From positions 1,116,001-1,180,000 of the forward strand of contig JACKHZ010000008.1 of the NCBI GenBank assembly GCA_020638735.1: a DNA stretch of 64,000 nucleotides, given 5' to 3'. Positions 1 to 7,380 of this stretch are shown one piece after another. The position numbers and the translations under genes were made by a program. The stretch is from Planctomycetota bacterium (GTDB lineage Bacteria; Planctomycetota; UBA1135; UBA2386). Every line of letters begins with the position of its first letter. The first letter of the stretch is position 1. The notes beneath the pieces are model-generated. The model saw nothing but the letters and a program-made list of their open reading frames with translations, was not told the DNA's origin and did no database searches.

Positions 1-803
1 GCCGCCGCCGCAGCGACCTCGACGCGACCGTTCTCCACCACCGGCGTCACCGCTGCTTGCGTGCGCCAACCACCCGAACCGATCCACAGCGTCGCCGCCA
101 CCGCCGCGAGCGCCGCACACGCCAGCACCGCGAGCGACGTCAGCCCGAAGCCCGCGGCAACCACCGCCACACTCACCGGAGCGCCGTCGCCGATCCGCTC
201 CAACACCCTCGCCCGCACCCGCGTCGCGACCTGCGGCGACAGCACCGACGGCACCGCCGGCCCGATCGCCAACGCGCCCGCCGGCAACCGCCGCCGCAGC
301 GCTGCGAGCCCGCGATGCAGCCGCGAACGCACGGTCGCCGCCGGCAGCCCGAGCCGTTCGGCGATCTGCTGCGGCGCCTCGCCGTGCAGCAGCGCGCGCT
401 CGAGCACGGCGCGGAACGGCCCGCGCACCTCGGCGACCAGTTCGGCGACGCGTTCGTGCAGTTCGCGTTCGGCCGCCGCCTGCGCCGGATCGTCCCCGAT
501 ACGGCGCTCCGCGACATCGACCGCGACCACGCGCCGATCGACCCGCCGCTGCGCCCGCACGCGGTTGACCAGCATGCCGAGCAGCCACGGCAACACCGGC
601 CGGCTCGCGTCCCACGACGCGGCGTTCTCGATCGCGACGACGAACGTCGCCTGCACCGCGTCCTCGGCATCCTGCTGTCGTCGGCACAAGAACGCCGCCA
701 CGCGCCACAGCTCGGGCGCCGTCGCGTCGAACACGAACGCGAGGTCGCGCGGATCGCGCGTGCGGACGAACCTGGCGAAACGACGATCGGCGCGGCTCTT
801 CAT
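1..803 (-). CDS. ECF sigma factor with membrane-anchored C-terminal extension, 3' end beyond window
   Basis: RNA polymerase sigma factor of the extracytoplasmic-function type, incomplete because it runs off the left edge; 267 codons are visible. Sigma region 2 lies at about residues 30-92 (RRQQDAEDAVQATFVVAIEN, then PWLLGMLVNRVRAQRR). Region 4 is at about 130-175, with the helix-turn-helix QQIAERLGLPAATVRSRLHR. A proline- and valine-rich linker follows, then one strongly hydrophobic segment (VLACAALAAVAATLWIG) that should span the membrane. Such C-terminal extensions are known in planctomycete ECF factors and may hold the factor at the membrane; that role is inference. The start is the ATG at 803, with an AGGGG Shine-Dalgarno-like stretch just upstream. 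No anti-sigma gene is adjacent. Confidence 0.85.
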   Translation of the reverse strand, partial: MKSRADRRFARFVRTRDPRDLAFVFDATAPELWRVAAFLCRRQQDAEDAVQATFVVAIENAASWDASRPVLPWLLGMLVNRVRAQRRVDRRVVAVDVAERRIGDDPAQAAAERELHERVAELVAEVRGPFRAVLERALLHGEAPQQIAERLGLPAATVRSRLHRGLAALRRRLPAGALAIGPAVPSVLSPQVATRVRARVLERIGDGAPVSVAVVAAGFGLTSLAVLACAALAAVAATLWIGSGGWRTQAAVTPVVENGRVEVAAAA

Positions 804-946
804 GGCGCCCCTGCTGTCGCGGAGCCCACGCATCGTTCCCCAAATCCGGCAAAACGAGGAGCCCATACCGCCTGCAGCCGCCCCGTACACCGCCACGGCC
901 CACCCCACCCCGTCGGGCAAAGCAGGCCGCTCACACGTCATTCTGT

Positions 947-993
947 CCGACCGCTGAGCTGCGGCGCGCAGCGCCGTCAGCTCCTGCGGTCGG
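947..993 (-). terminator. Long GC-rich stem-loop 3' of the selenoprotein gene
   Basis: A nearly perfect inverted repeat. Outer arms CCGACCGC/GCGGTCGG (947-954, 986-993), middle arms GAGCTG/CAGCTC (956-961, 978-983) and inner arms CGGCGC/GCGCCG (962-967, 971-976) enclose a 3-nt loop, about 20 paired bases with one or two unpaired bases per side. It sits 30 nt after the stop of the thioredoxin-like gene and before the sigma gene on the same strand. No T-tract follows, so it may be a non-canonical terminator or an mRNA 3'-end stabiliser. Confidence 0.6.
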
Positions 994-997
994 GGCT

Positions 998-1018
998 CGG
1001 GCCGCCTACGTCGGCCCG
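998..1018 (-). terminator. Second stem-loop just after the selenoprotein stop codon
   Basis: Perfect 7-bp arms CGGGCCG (998-1004) and CGGCCCG (1012-1018) enclose a 7-nt loop. The hairpin begins 4 nt after the stop codon at 1023-1025 and directly precedes the longer hairpin at 947-993, so the two form a tandem structure at the transcript end. No U-tract is present. Confidence 0.5.
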
Positions 1019-1022
1019 CACC

Positions 1023-2123
1023 TCACCTGGACATGAACTTCGCGACCAGTTCCTCGGCGACCTTGCTCGCCGCGTGGCCGTCGTGGCCGCGGTAGCGGAT
1101 CACCATGTCCTGGTCGATCACGATGCAGGTCGGCCAGCCCGACACAGCCCAGTCGTCCGCGATCGCCCGCTCGCGACCCGCATCCTGGTTCTGGAAGCTG
1201 CGCCAGTTCAGGCCGTGCTCTTCGATCGCCTTCTTCGCGCGCTCGATCGTGTCGTCACTGTTGACGCCGATCAGGGCGAACGGCTTGTCCTTCATCTCTT
1301 CCACGAGCGACCGCTCGTGCGGGTACAGGTCCCGGCAAGGGCCTCACCAGTCGCCCCAGAAGTCGAGGAAGATGACCTTGCCCTGGTAGTCGGACATCTT
1401 GAAGGCGACGCCGTCGAGGTCGACGCCGGCGATGTCGGGAGCGGTGTTGCCGGCGCCGAACTTCTCGCGCAGGTCGATCGCCGACCTGATCTCCTTGGCC
1501 AGCCGCTTGTCACCGCACTCGTCGGCGATCTTCAGCAGCGCAGCCTTGGCCTCGGCATAGGCCTCGCCTTCGCGCTCGGCCTTCTCGATGGTCGGCAGGT
1601 TCTTGGCGTAGACCGCCCAGCCGCGCACCTTGCCGTTGTGGCTCTTCGCCATCTTCTCGAGCGCGGGGCCGACGGCATCTTCGCCGACCAACTGCGGCAG
1701 GTACGGCGCGAGACCGGCGATCGCAGCGAAGCCGTCGCTGTCGAGGTGACCCGTCAGCAGCACGTCGAGCGCGTGGCGCGCCATGCTCTGATCGCGGCTG
1801 CTCTGCAGCACCATCACCAGGAACTGCACGGCGTCGTCGGTGCCGGCGAACTCGGCCGCGGCGGCCATCGCCTTCTCGAGGATCGGTCCGTAGTCCGGGC
1901 TCATCGGCATGGCGGGCATCGCCTCACCGGGCTTGACGTTCTTGGCAGCCTCCTGGGCGGCCTTGATCGCGGCGCGATAGTCGTCGATGCACTTCTTCTG
2001 CATCTCCTGGAGCTCCTTCATCCGCGCTTCGGCGGTGGGCTTGCCAGGCTGCTTGTCGGCGCGCTCCTGTGCGATCGCCGATGCGATCAGCAGCGAGCCG
2101 GCCAGGAACAGGCGGGTCATCAT
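1023..2123 (-). CDS. Probable selenoprotein: secreted thioredoxin/TlpA-like protein with in-frame TGA (Sec260)
   Basis: Exported thiol-disulphide oxidoreductase of the AhpC/TSA-TlpA type, 366 residues if the TGA at 1344-1346 is read as selenocysteine. An N-terminal signal peptide (MMTRLFLAGSLLIASAIAQ) is followed by an Ala- and Lys-rich helical region (about 20-220) and the redoxin domain (about 225-366). The frame runs unbroken through GKVIFLDFWGDW, TGA, GPCRDLYPHERSL and on to ALIGVNSDD, GWPTCIVID and FMSR-stop. The TGA therefore falls exactly on the first Cys of the W-C-G-P-C active site, giving UxxC. A 7-bp hairpin with a GGUC loop follows 24 nt after the TGA, as expected for a bacterial SECIS. 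Conventional gene callers would split this into a truncated 259-residue protein and an orphan 93-residue C-terminus. The alternatives are a nonsense mutation or sequencing error. ATGs at 2123 and 2120 are both possible starts. No selenocysteine machinery is in the window. Confidence 0.82.
1302..1319 (-). promoter_or_regulatory. Candidate bacterial SECIS element
   Basis: On the coding (minus) strand the arms CACGAGC (1319-1313) and GCTCGTG (1308-1302) form a perfect 7-bp stem closed by the tetraloop GGTC (1312-1309). The loop begins 31 nt after the TGA, inside the roughly 16-37 nt spacing described for bacterial SECIS elements. GGUC is also the apical loop of E. coli fdhF, where the G-U pair of bases contacts SelB. 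The stem lies within codons for HERSLV, so it is constrained by both protein and RNA. Confidence 0.75.
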
Positions 2124-2150
2124 GTCTCGGTCCTCTGGGTGAGCGGGGGT

Positions 2151-2173
2151 GCGCGCCGGGACCTCCGGCGCGC
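2151..2173 (-). other. Perfect 9-bp stem-loop in the leader of the selenoprotein gene
   Basis: GCGCGCCGG (2151-2159) pairs with CCGGCGCGC (2165-2173) around a 5-nt loop. It lies 27 nt upstream of the selenoprotein start and 73 nt upstream of the divergent channel gene. It could be a 5'-UTR structure or an operator; nothing in the sequence decides between them. Confidence 0.5.
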
Positions 2174-2246
2174 GGCCCTGAGCATCGGTCCGGGCGCTGC
2201 CCACGGTCAAGCATCGCCCGCGAGACGACGCGCCCGGCGGCGTAAC

Positions 2247-3062
2247 ATGCGCGCCGTGACCCTCCGCTCCCGCGTCCACCTCCTGCTCGACGGCTCCCAG
2301 GGCGTCGTCGCGCGCGCGCTGCGCCTGTCGCTGGCGCTGCTGATCGTCGCCAACGTGCTCGCCGTGCTGATCGAGACGGTCCGGCCGATCGCCGAGCAGC
2401 ACGCCGGCGCGCTTTCGACCTTCGAGGCCGTTTCCCTGACGGTGTTCTCGGCGGAGTACCTGCTGCGATTGTGGTGCGCCGGCGAACACGCCCACTTCGC
2501 CGGACTGCGCGGGCGACTGCGCTGGATGGTGACACCGGGAGCGCTCGTCGACCTGCTGGCGATCGCGCCGGCGCTGGTGCTCAGCGGCACCGACACCCGC
2601 ATCGTGCGCGTGCTGCGCCTCGCGCGGCTGCTGCGCATCGCCAAGCTCGGGCGCTACTCGGTCGCGTTGCGCACGCTGCGGCACGTCCTGCAGAGCAAGG
2701 CACCCGACCTGTTGTCGATGGCGTTCGTGCTGCTGATCCTGCTGGTGCTGTCGTCGGCGCTGATGTTCCACCTCGAGAACGAGGCGCAGCCCGAGGCGTT
2801 CTCGAGCATCCCGACGACGATGTGGTGGGGCGTCGTCACGCTGACGACGATCGGCTACGGCGACATGGCGCCGATCACCTTCGAAGGCCGGCTGCTCGGC
2901 GCGGTCGTCGCCGTGCTGGGCATCGGCATGTTCGCGCTGCCGGCCGGCCTGCTCGGCAGCGCCTTCGTCGACGAACTGGCCCGTCAGCGCCGCGCCGCGG
3001 CGGGCGAACCGGCCGGTTGTCGCCGCTGCCCGCACTGCGACGGCGAGCTGCCGGTCGGCTGA
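2247..3062 (+). CDS. Voltage-gated-type potassium channel with zinc-ribbon-like tail
   Basis: Six-helix cation channel of 271 residues for the inner membrane. S1 is LSLALLIVANVLAVLIE (about 27-43), S2/S3 follow, and S4 is Arg-rich (TRIVRVLRLARLLRIAKLGR). The pore helix leads into the potassium selectivity filter TTIGYGD at residues 200-206, and S6 follows (LLGAVVAVLGIGMFALPAG). The C-terminus carries CRRCPHCDGE, a CxxCxxC cluster resembling half a zinc ribbon, instead of the usual RCK or cNMP domain. Start is the ATG at 2247, divergent from the selenoprotein gene with 123 nt between them. The family is clear; gating and physiological role are not. Confidence 0.9.
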   Translation: MRAVTLRSRVHLLLDGSQGVVARALRLSLALLIVANVLAVLIETVRPIAEQHAGALSTFEAVSLTVFSAEYLLRLWCAGEHAHFAGLRGRLRWMVTPGALVDLLAIAPALVLSGTDTRIVRVLRLARLLRIAKLGRYSVALRTLRHVLQSKAPDLLSMAFVLLILLVLSSALMFHLENEAQPEAFSSIPTTMWWGVVTLTTIGYGDMAPITFEGRLLGAVVAVLGIGMFALPAGLLGSAFVDELARQRRAAAGEPAGCRRCPHCDGELPVG

Positions 3063-3119
3063 ACGGACGAGCCGCGCCGCACCGTGGCCCGCAGCACCGC
3101 CCGTGCCTAGCATGCTCGC

Positions 3120-4352
3120 GTGCAAACCCCCGCGCTGCTGCTCCCCCAACGTCCGTCCGACGCGCCCGAGACGCTGAGCGAATACCGCGCCCGGGGCGGC
3201 TACGGCGGTCTCGCCAACGCGCAGCAGCACGGCGCGATCTGGCTGCGCAGCGAGGTGACGGCGGCCGGCCTGCGCGGCCGCGGCGGCGCGGCGTTCCCGA
3301 CCGCGACCAAGTGGCAGCTGGCGGCGGACGCGGCAGGCGACGAGAAGTTCGTCGTCGGCAACGGCGGCGAGCACGAGCCGGGCAGCGACAAGGACCGCTA
3401 CCTCGTCGCGCACCATCCACACGCGGTGCTCGAAGGACTGCTGCTCGCCGGCTTCGCGACCGGCGCGCAGAAGGGCTACGTCTACCTGATCGAAGACATG
3501 ACCGCGCAGCGCGCGGCGATCGAGCAGGCGCTCGCCGAGGCCACCGCCGCGGGCCTGCTGCCGTTCCCGGTCGAGCTGCACCTCGGCCCCACCACCTACG
3601 TCGCCGGCGAGGAGACCGCGGCGCTCGAGTCGATCGAAGGCAAGCCGGCGAAGCCGCGGCAGAAGCCGCCGTTCCCCGGCCAGGCCGGGCTGTTCGGCAA
3701 GCCGACGACGGTCAACAACGTCGAGACGCTGGCGCACGTCGCGTGGATCGCGCGCGAGGGCGGCGCCGCGTTCGCGGCGATCGGCACCGCCGAGAGCAAG
3801 GGCACGCTGCTGTTCACCTTGGGCGACGAAGTGGTGCACCCCGGCGTCTACGAGCTGCCGTTCGGCGCGACCTATCGCGACCTGATCGAAGGCAAGGGCG
3901 GCGGCCTGAAGAACGGTCGCACCCTGCGCGCGTTCCTGCCGGCGATGTCGGCCGGCTTCCTGCTCGCCGAGCACCTCCATGTGCCGATCGCCTACGAGAC
4001 CCTGCGCCCGCTCGGCACGGGTCCCGGCTGCGGCGGCGTCAAGATCGTCGACGACACCACCGACGTGGTGGCGATGACGATCGGCATCGCCGAGTTCTTC
4101 ATGAAGGAGCAGTGCGGCCAATGCCCGCCGTGCCGCATGGAGACCAACCAGTTCGTGCACATCCTCAAGGCAGTGCAGGCGGCGAAGGGTCCGGGCTACG
4201 ACGACAAGATGAAGAAGCTCGCCGACTTCTCGCGCAAGAAGGGCCGCTGCTCGCTGATCGAGATGGCGGCGGCGCCGGTGATCAGCGCGCTGTCTTGCTT
4301 CGCCGACGACTTCGCGCGCGCAGCCGGACCGGGCGCGGCGCCGGAGGCCTGA
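3120..4352 (+). CDS. NuoF/HoxF-like NADH-binding flavoprotein, stand-alone
   Basis: A 410-residue homologue of complex I 51-kDa subunit NuoF. Visible signatures are the glycine-rich NADH/FMN site GLRGRGGAAFPTATKW (about 50-65), NGGEHEPGSDKDR, YVAGEETAALESIEG with KPPFPGQAGLFGKPTTVNN, and the 4Fe-4S motif CGQCPPC near the C-terminus with a fourth Cys in GRCSLIE. The family oxidises NADH at FMN and passes electrons to the cluster. No nuoE or nuoG partner is adjacent, so it may belong to a separate NAD-linked oxidoreductase or supply a scattered complex. The start is GTG at 3120; the nearby ATG at 3112 is out of frame. Its TGA overlaps the ATG of the next gene by one base. Confidence 0.88.
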   Translation: MQTPALLLPQRPSDAPETLSEYRARGGYGGLANAQQHGAIWLRSEVTAAGLRGRGGAAFPTATKWQLAADAAGDEKFVVGNGGEHEPGSDKDRYLVAHHPHAVLEGLLLAGFATGAQKGYVYLIEDMTAQRAAIEQALAEATAAGLLPFPVELHLGPTTYVAGEETAALESIEGKPAKPRQKPPFPGQAGLFGKPTTVNNVETLAHVAWIAREGGAAFAAIGTAESKGTLLFTLGDEVVHPGVYELPFGATYRDLIEGKGGGLKNGRTLRAFLPAMSAGFLLAEHLHVPIAYETLRPLGTGPGCGGVKIVDDTTDVVAMTIGIAEFFMKEQCGQCPPCRMETNQFVHILKAVQAAKGPGYDDKMKKLADFSRKKGRCSLIEMAAAPVISALSCFADDFARAAGPGAAPEA

Positions 4353-6211
4353 TGCGCGCGCTGCCGTCGCTGCTGTGCACCGCCGCGGCGTCGCTCGTGA
4401 CGGCGCAGCTGCCGGTCGTGCCCGCGCCGCGCACCGTCACGCCGTCCGCGGAGCGCATCGGCGTGCGCCGCATCGTCGGCGACGAAGCGTTCGCCGCGCA
4501 GCTCGACGTGCTGCGCCGCGTGCTGCAGCGCAGCGGCGCCGCGCTCGACGGCGACGACACGACGCCGGCGCTGCGCATCGAGCAGCGCGACGGCGAAGAC
4601 CCCGAGGCCTACGGCATCGAACGCCAAGGCGACGACCTGCGCGTCGTCGCCGCCGACCCGGTCGGCATCGCGCGCGCCACCGCGACGCTGTGCCAGCTGC
4701 TCGAGGTCGAGCGCGGCGTGGCGACGTGGCCGACGGCGACCATCGAAGACGCACCGGGGTTGCCGTTCCGCTGCTTCATGGTCGACCTGGGTCGCAATCC
4801 GCACGGCCCGAAGACTCTGCAGCAGGTCGTCGACCTGTGCTGGTTCTACAAGGTGCGCTTCCTGCAGCTGCATCTGACCGACGACCAGCTGTGCAGCTGG
4901 CCGTCGCGCGTGTTCCCGAAGCTGCGCGACGAACGCGCCGGCTGGACGATGGACGAGTGGATCGCGCTCGAGGCCTACGCCACGGCGCGCGGCGTCACGC
5001 TGATCCCGGAGATCGACGTGCCCGGCCACTCGTCGATCCTGCGCGACCGCTACCCGGAGGTGTTCGGCAACTCACCGCACGACCTGGCGACCACCGATGC
5101 AGCGGCCGAGGGCGTGACGAAGCTGATCGACGAGCTGTTGTCGGTGTTCGCGAGCACGCCCTACGTGCACCTCGGCGGCGACGAGTCCGGCGTCGGCGGC
5201 GACCCGCTGCGCGACTTCCTCAACCGCATGGCCCGCCACGTCGAGGCGCGCGGCCGCCGCGCGATCGTCTGGGAGGGGCCGAGCCTCGGCGAAGGCGAGC
5301 ACAAGCTCGACACCCGCGTGCTGCAGGTGAACTGGGACACGATCCACTTCCCGGCGCAGCAGATGCTCGACGCCGGCTACGAGGTGGTCAACGCGGCGTG
5401 GGACCCGATGTACATAGTCGACCACTACCCGCGCACGATGTTCACCGCGGCGCCGCTGCGGCGCTGCTACGACTGGGACCTGCGGCGCTTCGCGCACGTC
5501 GATCCGGGCATGCCGACGTTCGCGCAGCCGCACGTGCCCGACACCGCCGACGGCATCGTCGGCTTCTGCATGCCGTGGTGGGAAGGCCGCGAGCAGAACC
5601 TGTTCGGGCTGTGCGCAGAGCGCCTCGCGGCGGTCGCGGCGGCGGCGTGGAACCGCGACGGCGAACGCGACTTCGCGTCGTTCTTGCACCGCCAGCAGCG
5701 GCTGCTGCAGCGCTTCGCAGCGATCGCCGGCGTGACGCTGCCCGACAGCCCGCGTCCGGCGCCGCTGCCGCCGGCCCCCGGCGTCAACGTCGCGCTCGGC
5801 CGACCGGTGCACGTGTCGCACGGCGAACACCAGCCGCCGTTCGGTCCGGAGCGGCTGACCAACGGCGTCACCGCGCGCGACGACCACTTCCTCGGCTATC
5901 CGTGCCGACCGAAGCCGCTCGACATCACCGTCGACCTCGGCGCGCCGATCGCGCTGCGCAGCGTCGTCGTGCACGAGAACGCGGTCGGCGACAGCCACGA
6001 GGTCTACGAGGTGCTGCTGTCGGCCGACGGCGTCGCCTGGCAACAGGTCGGCGCGACCGACACGCGCGATGAGCGCGGCGCCGACAGCTTCGCCACCTGG
6101 AAGTTCCCCCGCCACACCGCGCGCTTCGTGCGCGTGCGCACCGAAGGCTGCCACGACCTGACCTTCCCGACCTTCAGCCGCCTCTGCGAGATCGAAGCGA
6201 TCGCCGACTGA
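4352..6211 (+). CDS. Secreted beta-N-acetylhexosaminidase (GH20) with discoidin/F5-8C domain
   Basis: Exported glycoside hydrolase of 619 residues. Signal peptide MRALPSLLCTAAASLVTAQ is followed by a GH20b-like beta domain (about 20-130) and the GH20 TIM barrel (about 135-470) with the catalytic Asp277-Glu278 pair in YVHLGGDES. Also visible are the substrate-pocket motifs LHLTDDQ, PEIDVPGHS and a late Trp pair. A C-terminal domain (about 490-619, NVALGRPVHVSHGEH to LCEIEAIAD) resembles F5/8 type C carbohydrate-binding modules. The family removes terminal GlcNAc or GalNAc through substrate-assisted catalysis, here probably from environmental chitin- or mucin-like glycans. The start ATG overlaps the preceding stop by one base. 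Confidence 0.92.
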   Translation: MRALPSLLCTAAASLVTAQLPVVPAPRTVTPSAERIGVRRIVGDEAFAAQLDVLRRVLQRSGAALDGDDTTPALRIEQRDGEDPEAYGIERQGDDLRVVAADPVGIARATATLCQLLEVERGVATWPTATIEDAPGLPFRCFMVDLGRNPHGPKTLQQVVDLCWFYKVRFLQLHLTDDQLCSWPSRVFPKLRDERAGWTMDEWIALEAYATARGVTLIPEIDVPGHSSILRDRYPEVFGNSPHDLATTDAAAEGVTKLIDELLSVFASTPYVHLGGDESGVGGDPLRDFLNRMARHVEARGRRAIVWEGPSLGEGEHKLDTRVLQVNWDTIHFPAQQMLDAGYEVVNAAWDPMYIVDHYPRTMFTAAPLRRCYDWDLRRFAHVDPGMPTFAQPHVPDTADGIVGFCMPWWEGREQNLFGLCAERLAAVAAAAWNRDGERDFASFLHRQQRLLQRFAAIAGVTLPDSPRPAPLPPAPGVNVALGRPVHVSHGEHQPPFGPERLTNGVTARDDHFLGYPCRPKPLDITVDLGAPIALRSVVVHENAVGDSHEVYEVLLSADGVAWQQVGATDTRDERGADSFATWKFPRHTARFVRVRTEGCHDLTFPTFSRLCEIEAIAD

Positions 6212-6225
6212 CACCGCCGACCTAC

Positions 6226-7380
6226 ATGCCCAACTACTACGCCGCCTGCACCCTCGGCCTCGAACAGGTGCTCGCCGACGAGCTCGCCTCGCTCGGCGCC
6301 GACCAGATCGAAGTGAAGAAGGGCGCCTGCGCGTTCGCCGCCGAACCGGTCGTCGCCTACCGGGCCTGCCTGTGGCTGCGCAGCGGCATCCGCGTGCAGC
6401 AGGAGATGGCGCGCGGTCGCGCCACCGGCCGCGCCGAGCTCTACGACCTGGTGAAGAGCGTCGACTGGTCGCGCTCGATCGCGAAGGACGGCACGCTCGC
6501 CGTCGACGGCGCGGTCAAGGACAGCTGGGCCAACGACACGCGCTTCCCGGTGCTGGTGGTCAAGGACGCGATCTGCGACCAGTTCCGCGAGGTGCACGGC
6601 GTGCGCCCGGACGTCGAGAAGGACCGCCCCGACCTGCCGATCAAGCTGGTGCTGCGCGGCGACGAGGCGATCCTCTACCGCGACCTCGGCGGCGCGCCCT
6701 TGCACAAGCGCGGCTACCGCGAGATCCAGCACAAGAGCCCGCTCAACGAAGCGCTCGCCGCCGGCCTCTTGCTGCTCGCCGAGCTGGACCCGATGGCGCC
6801 GCTGGTCGATCCGATGTGCGGCTCGGCGACGTTCCTGGTCGAGGCGGCGTGGATCGCGATGGACCGCGCGCCTGGGCTCGGCCGCTCGTTCGCGTTCGAG
6901 CGCTGGCGCGACACCGACCAGGCGGCGTGGCAGAGCGCCTACGACGACGCCGAGCGCCGCGCCACGGCAGGCCAGGACCGCTGCCCGCAGCTCGCCGGCA
7001 ACGATCGTCATCCGGGCGCGATCGCGATCGCCGAGCAGGCGCTTCGCAGCGCCGGGCTCACCGGCAAGGTCACGCTGCGCCACGGCGACGCCGGCGACTG
7101 GGTGCCGCCGTTCGAGCCGGCCGCGGTCGTCACCAACCCGCCGTACGGCGAACGCCTGCAGCCCGACGCGGCCGAACTGGTCGACAGCTGGCGCGCGCTC
7201 GGCGAGTTCTTGCACGGCCAGTGCCGCGGCGCCACAGCGCACGTGCTGTGCGGCAATCCCGACCTGCCGCGCCATCTCGGCCTGCGCAGCTCGCGCAAGC
7301 ACCCGGTCAACAACGGGCCGATCGAGTGCCGCTGGCTGCGCTACGAGATCGACGCGATCGGCGAGGTTCGCGGGCGCTGA
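6226..7380 (+). CDS. THUMP-domain class I RNA methyltransferase, RlmL/TrmN-like
   Basis: 384-residue SAM-dependent RNA methyltransferase. A ferredoxin-like/THUMP half (about 1-165, MPNYYAACTLGLEQVLADEL) precedes the Rossmann domain. The latter has the SAM motif VDPMCGSATFLVEAAWIAM (about 197-215) and catalytic NPPYGERL (about 305-312), typical of N2-guanine methylation in 23S rRNA (RlmK/L) or tRNA (TrmN). It lacks the RlmK half of fused E. coli RlmKL, so it matches the single-domain form. The 3' end overlaps the convergent transporter gene by 40 nt. Confidence 0.9.
   Translation: MPNYYAACTLGLEQVLADELASLGADQIEVKKGACAFAAEPVVAYRACLWLRSGIRVQQEMARGRATGRAELYDLVKSVDWSRSIAKDGTLAVDGAVKDSWANDTRFPVLVVKDAICDQFREVHGVRPDVEKDRPDLPIKLVLRGDEAILYRDLGGAPLHKRGYREIQHKSPLNEALAAGLLLLAELDPMAPLVDPMCGSATFLVEAAWIAMDRAPGLGRSFAFERWRDTDQAAWQSAYDDAERRATAGQDRCPQLAGNDRHPGAIAIAEQALRSAGLTGKVTLRHGDAGDWVPPFEPAAVVTNPPYGERLQPDAAELVDSWRALGEFLHGQCRGATAHVLCGNPDLPRHLGLRSSRKHPVNNGPIECRWLRYEIDAIGEVRGR

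Noticed and set aside
1344..1346. TGA as a simple nonsense mutation, splitting a pseudogene
   Set aside because: Possible, but the exact Cys position, the intact frame on both sides and the GGUC hairpin at proper distance favour selenocysteine. Kept as the main alternative.
57..3062. A roughly 1000-codon open frame on the plus strand covering several genes
   Set aside because: Arg/His/Pro-rich shadow of minus-strand genes caused by high G+C; only the last 271 codons are a real gene (the K+ channel from 2247).
1344..4160. A 938-codon minus-strand open frame
   Set aside because: The first two thirds are antisense to the channel and NuoF genes and look non-coding; only the part from 2123 is real, and it ends at the TGA read here as selenocysteine.
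3120..4352. Start of a complex I operon
   Set aside because: The next genes are a GH20 exoenzyme and an RNA methyltransferase; no other nuo genes are present.
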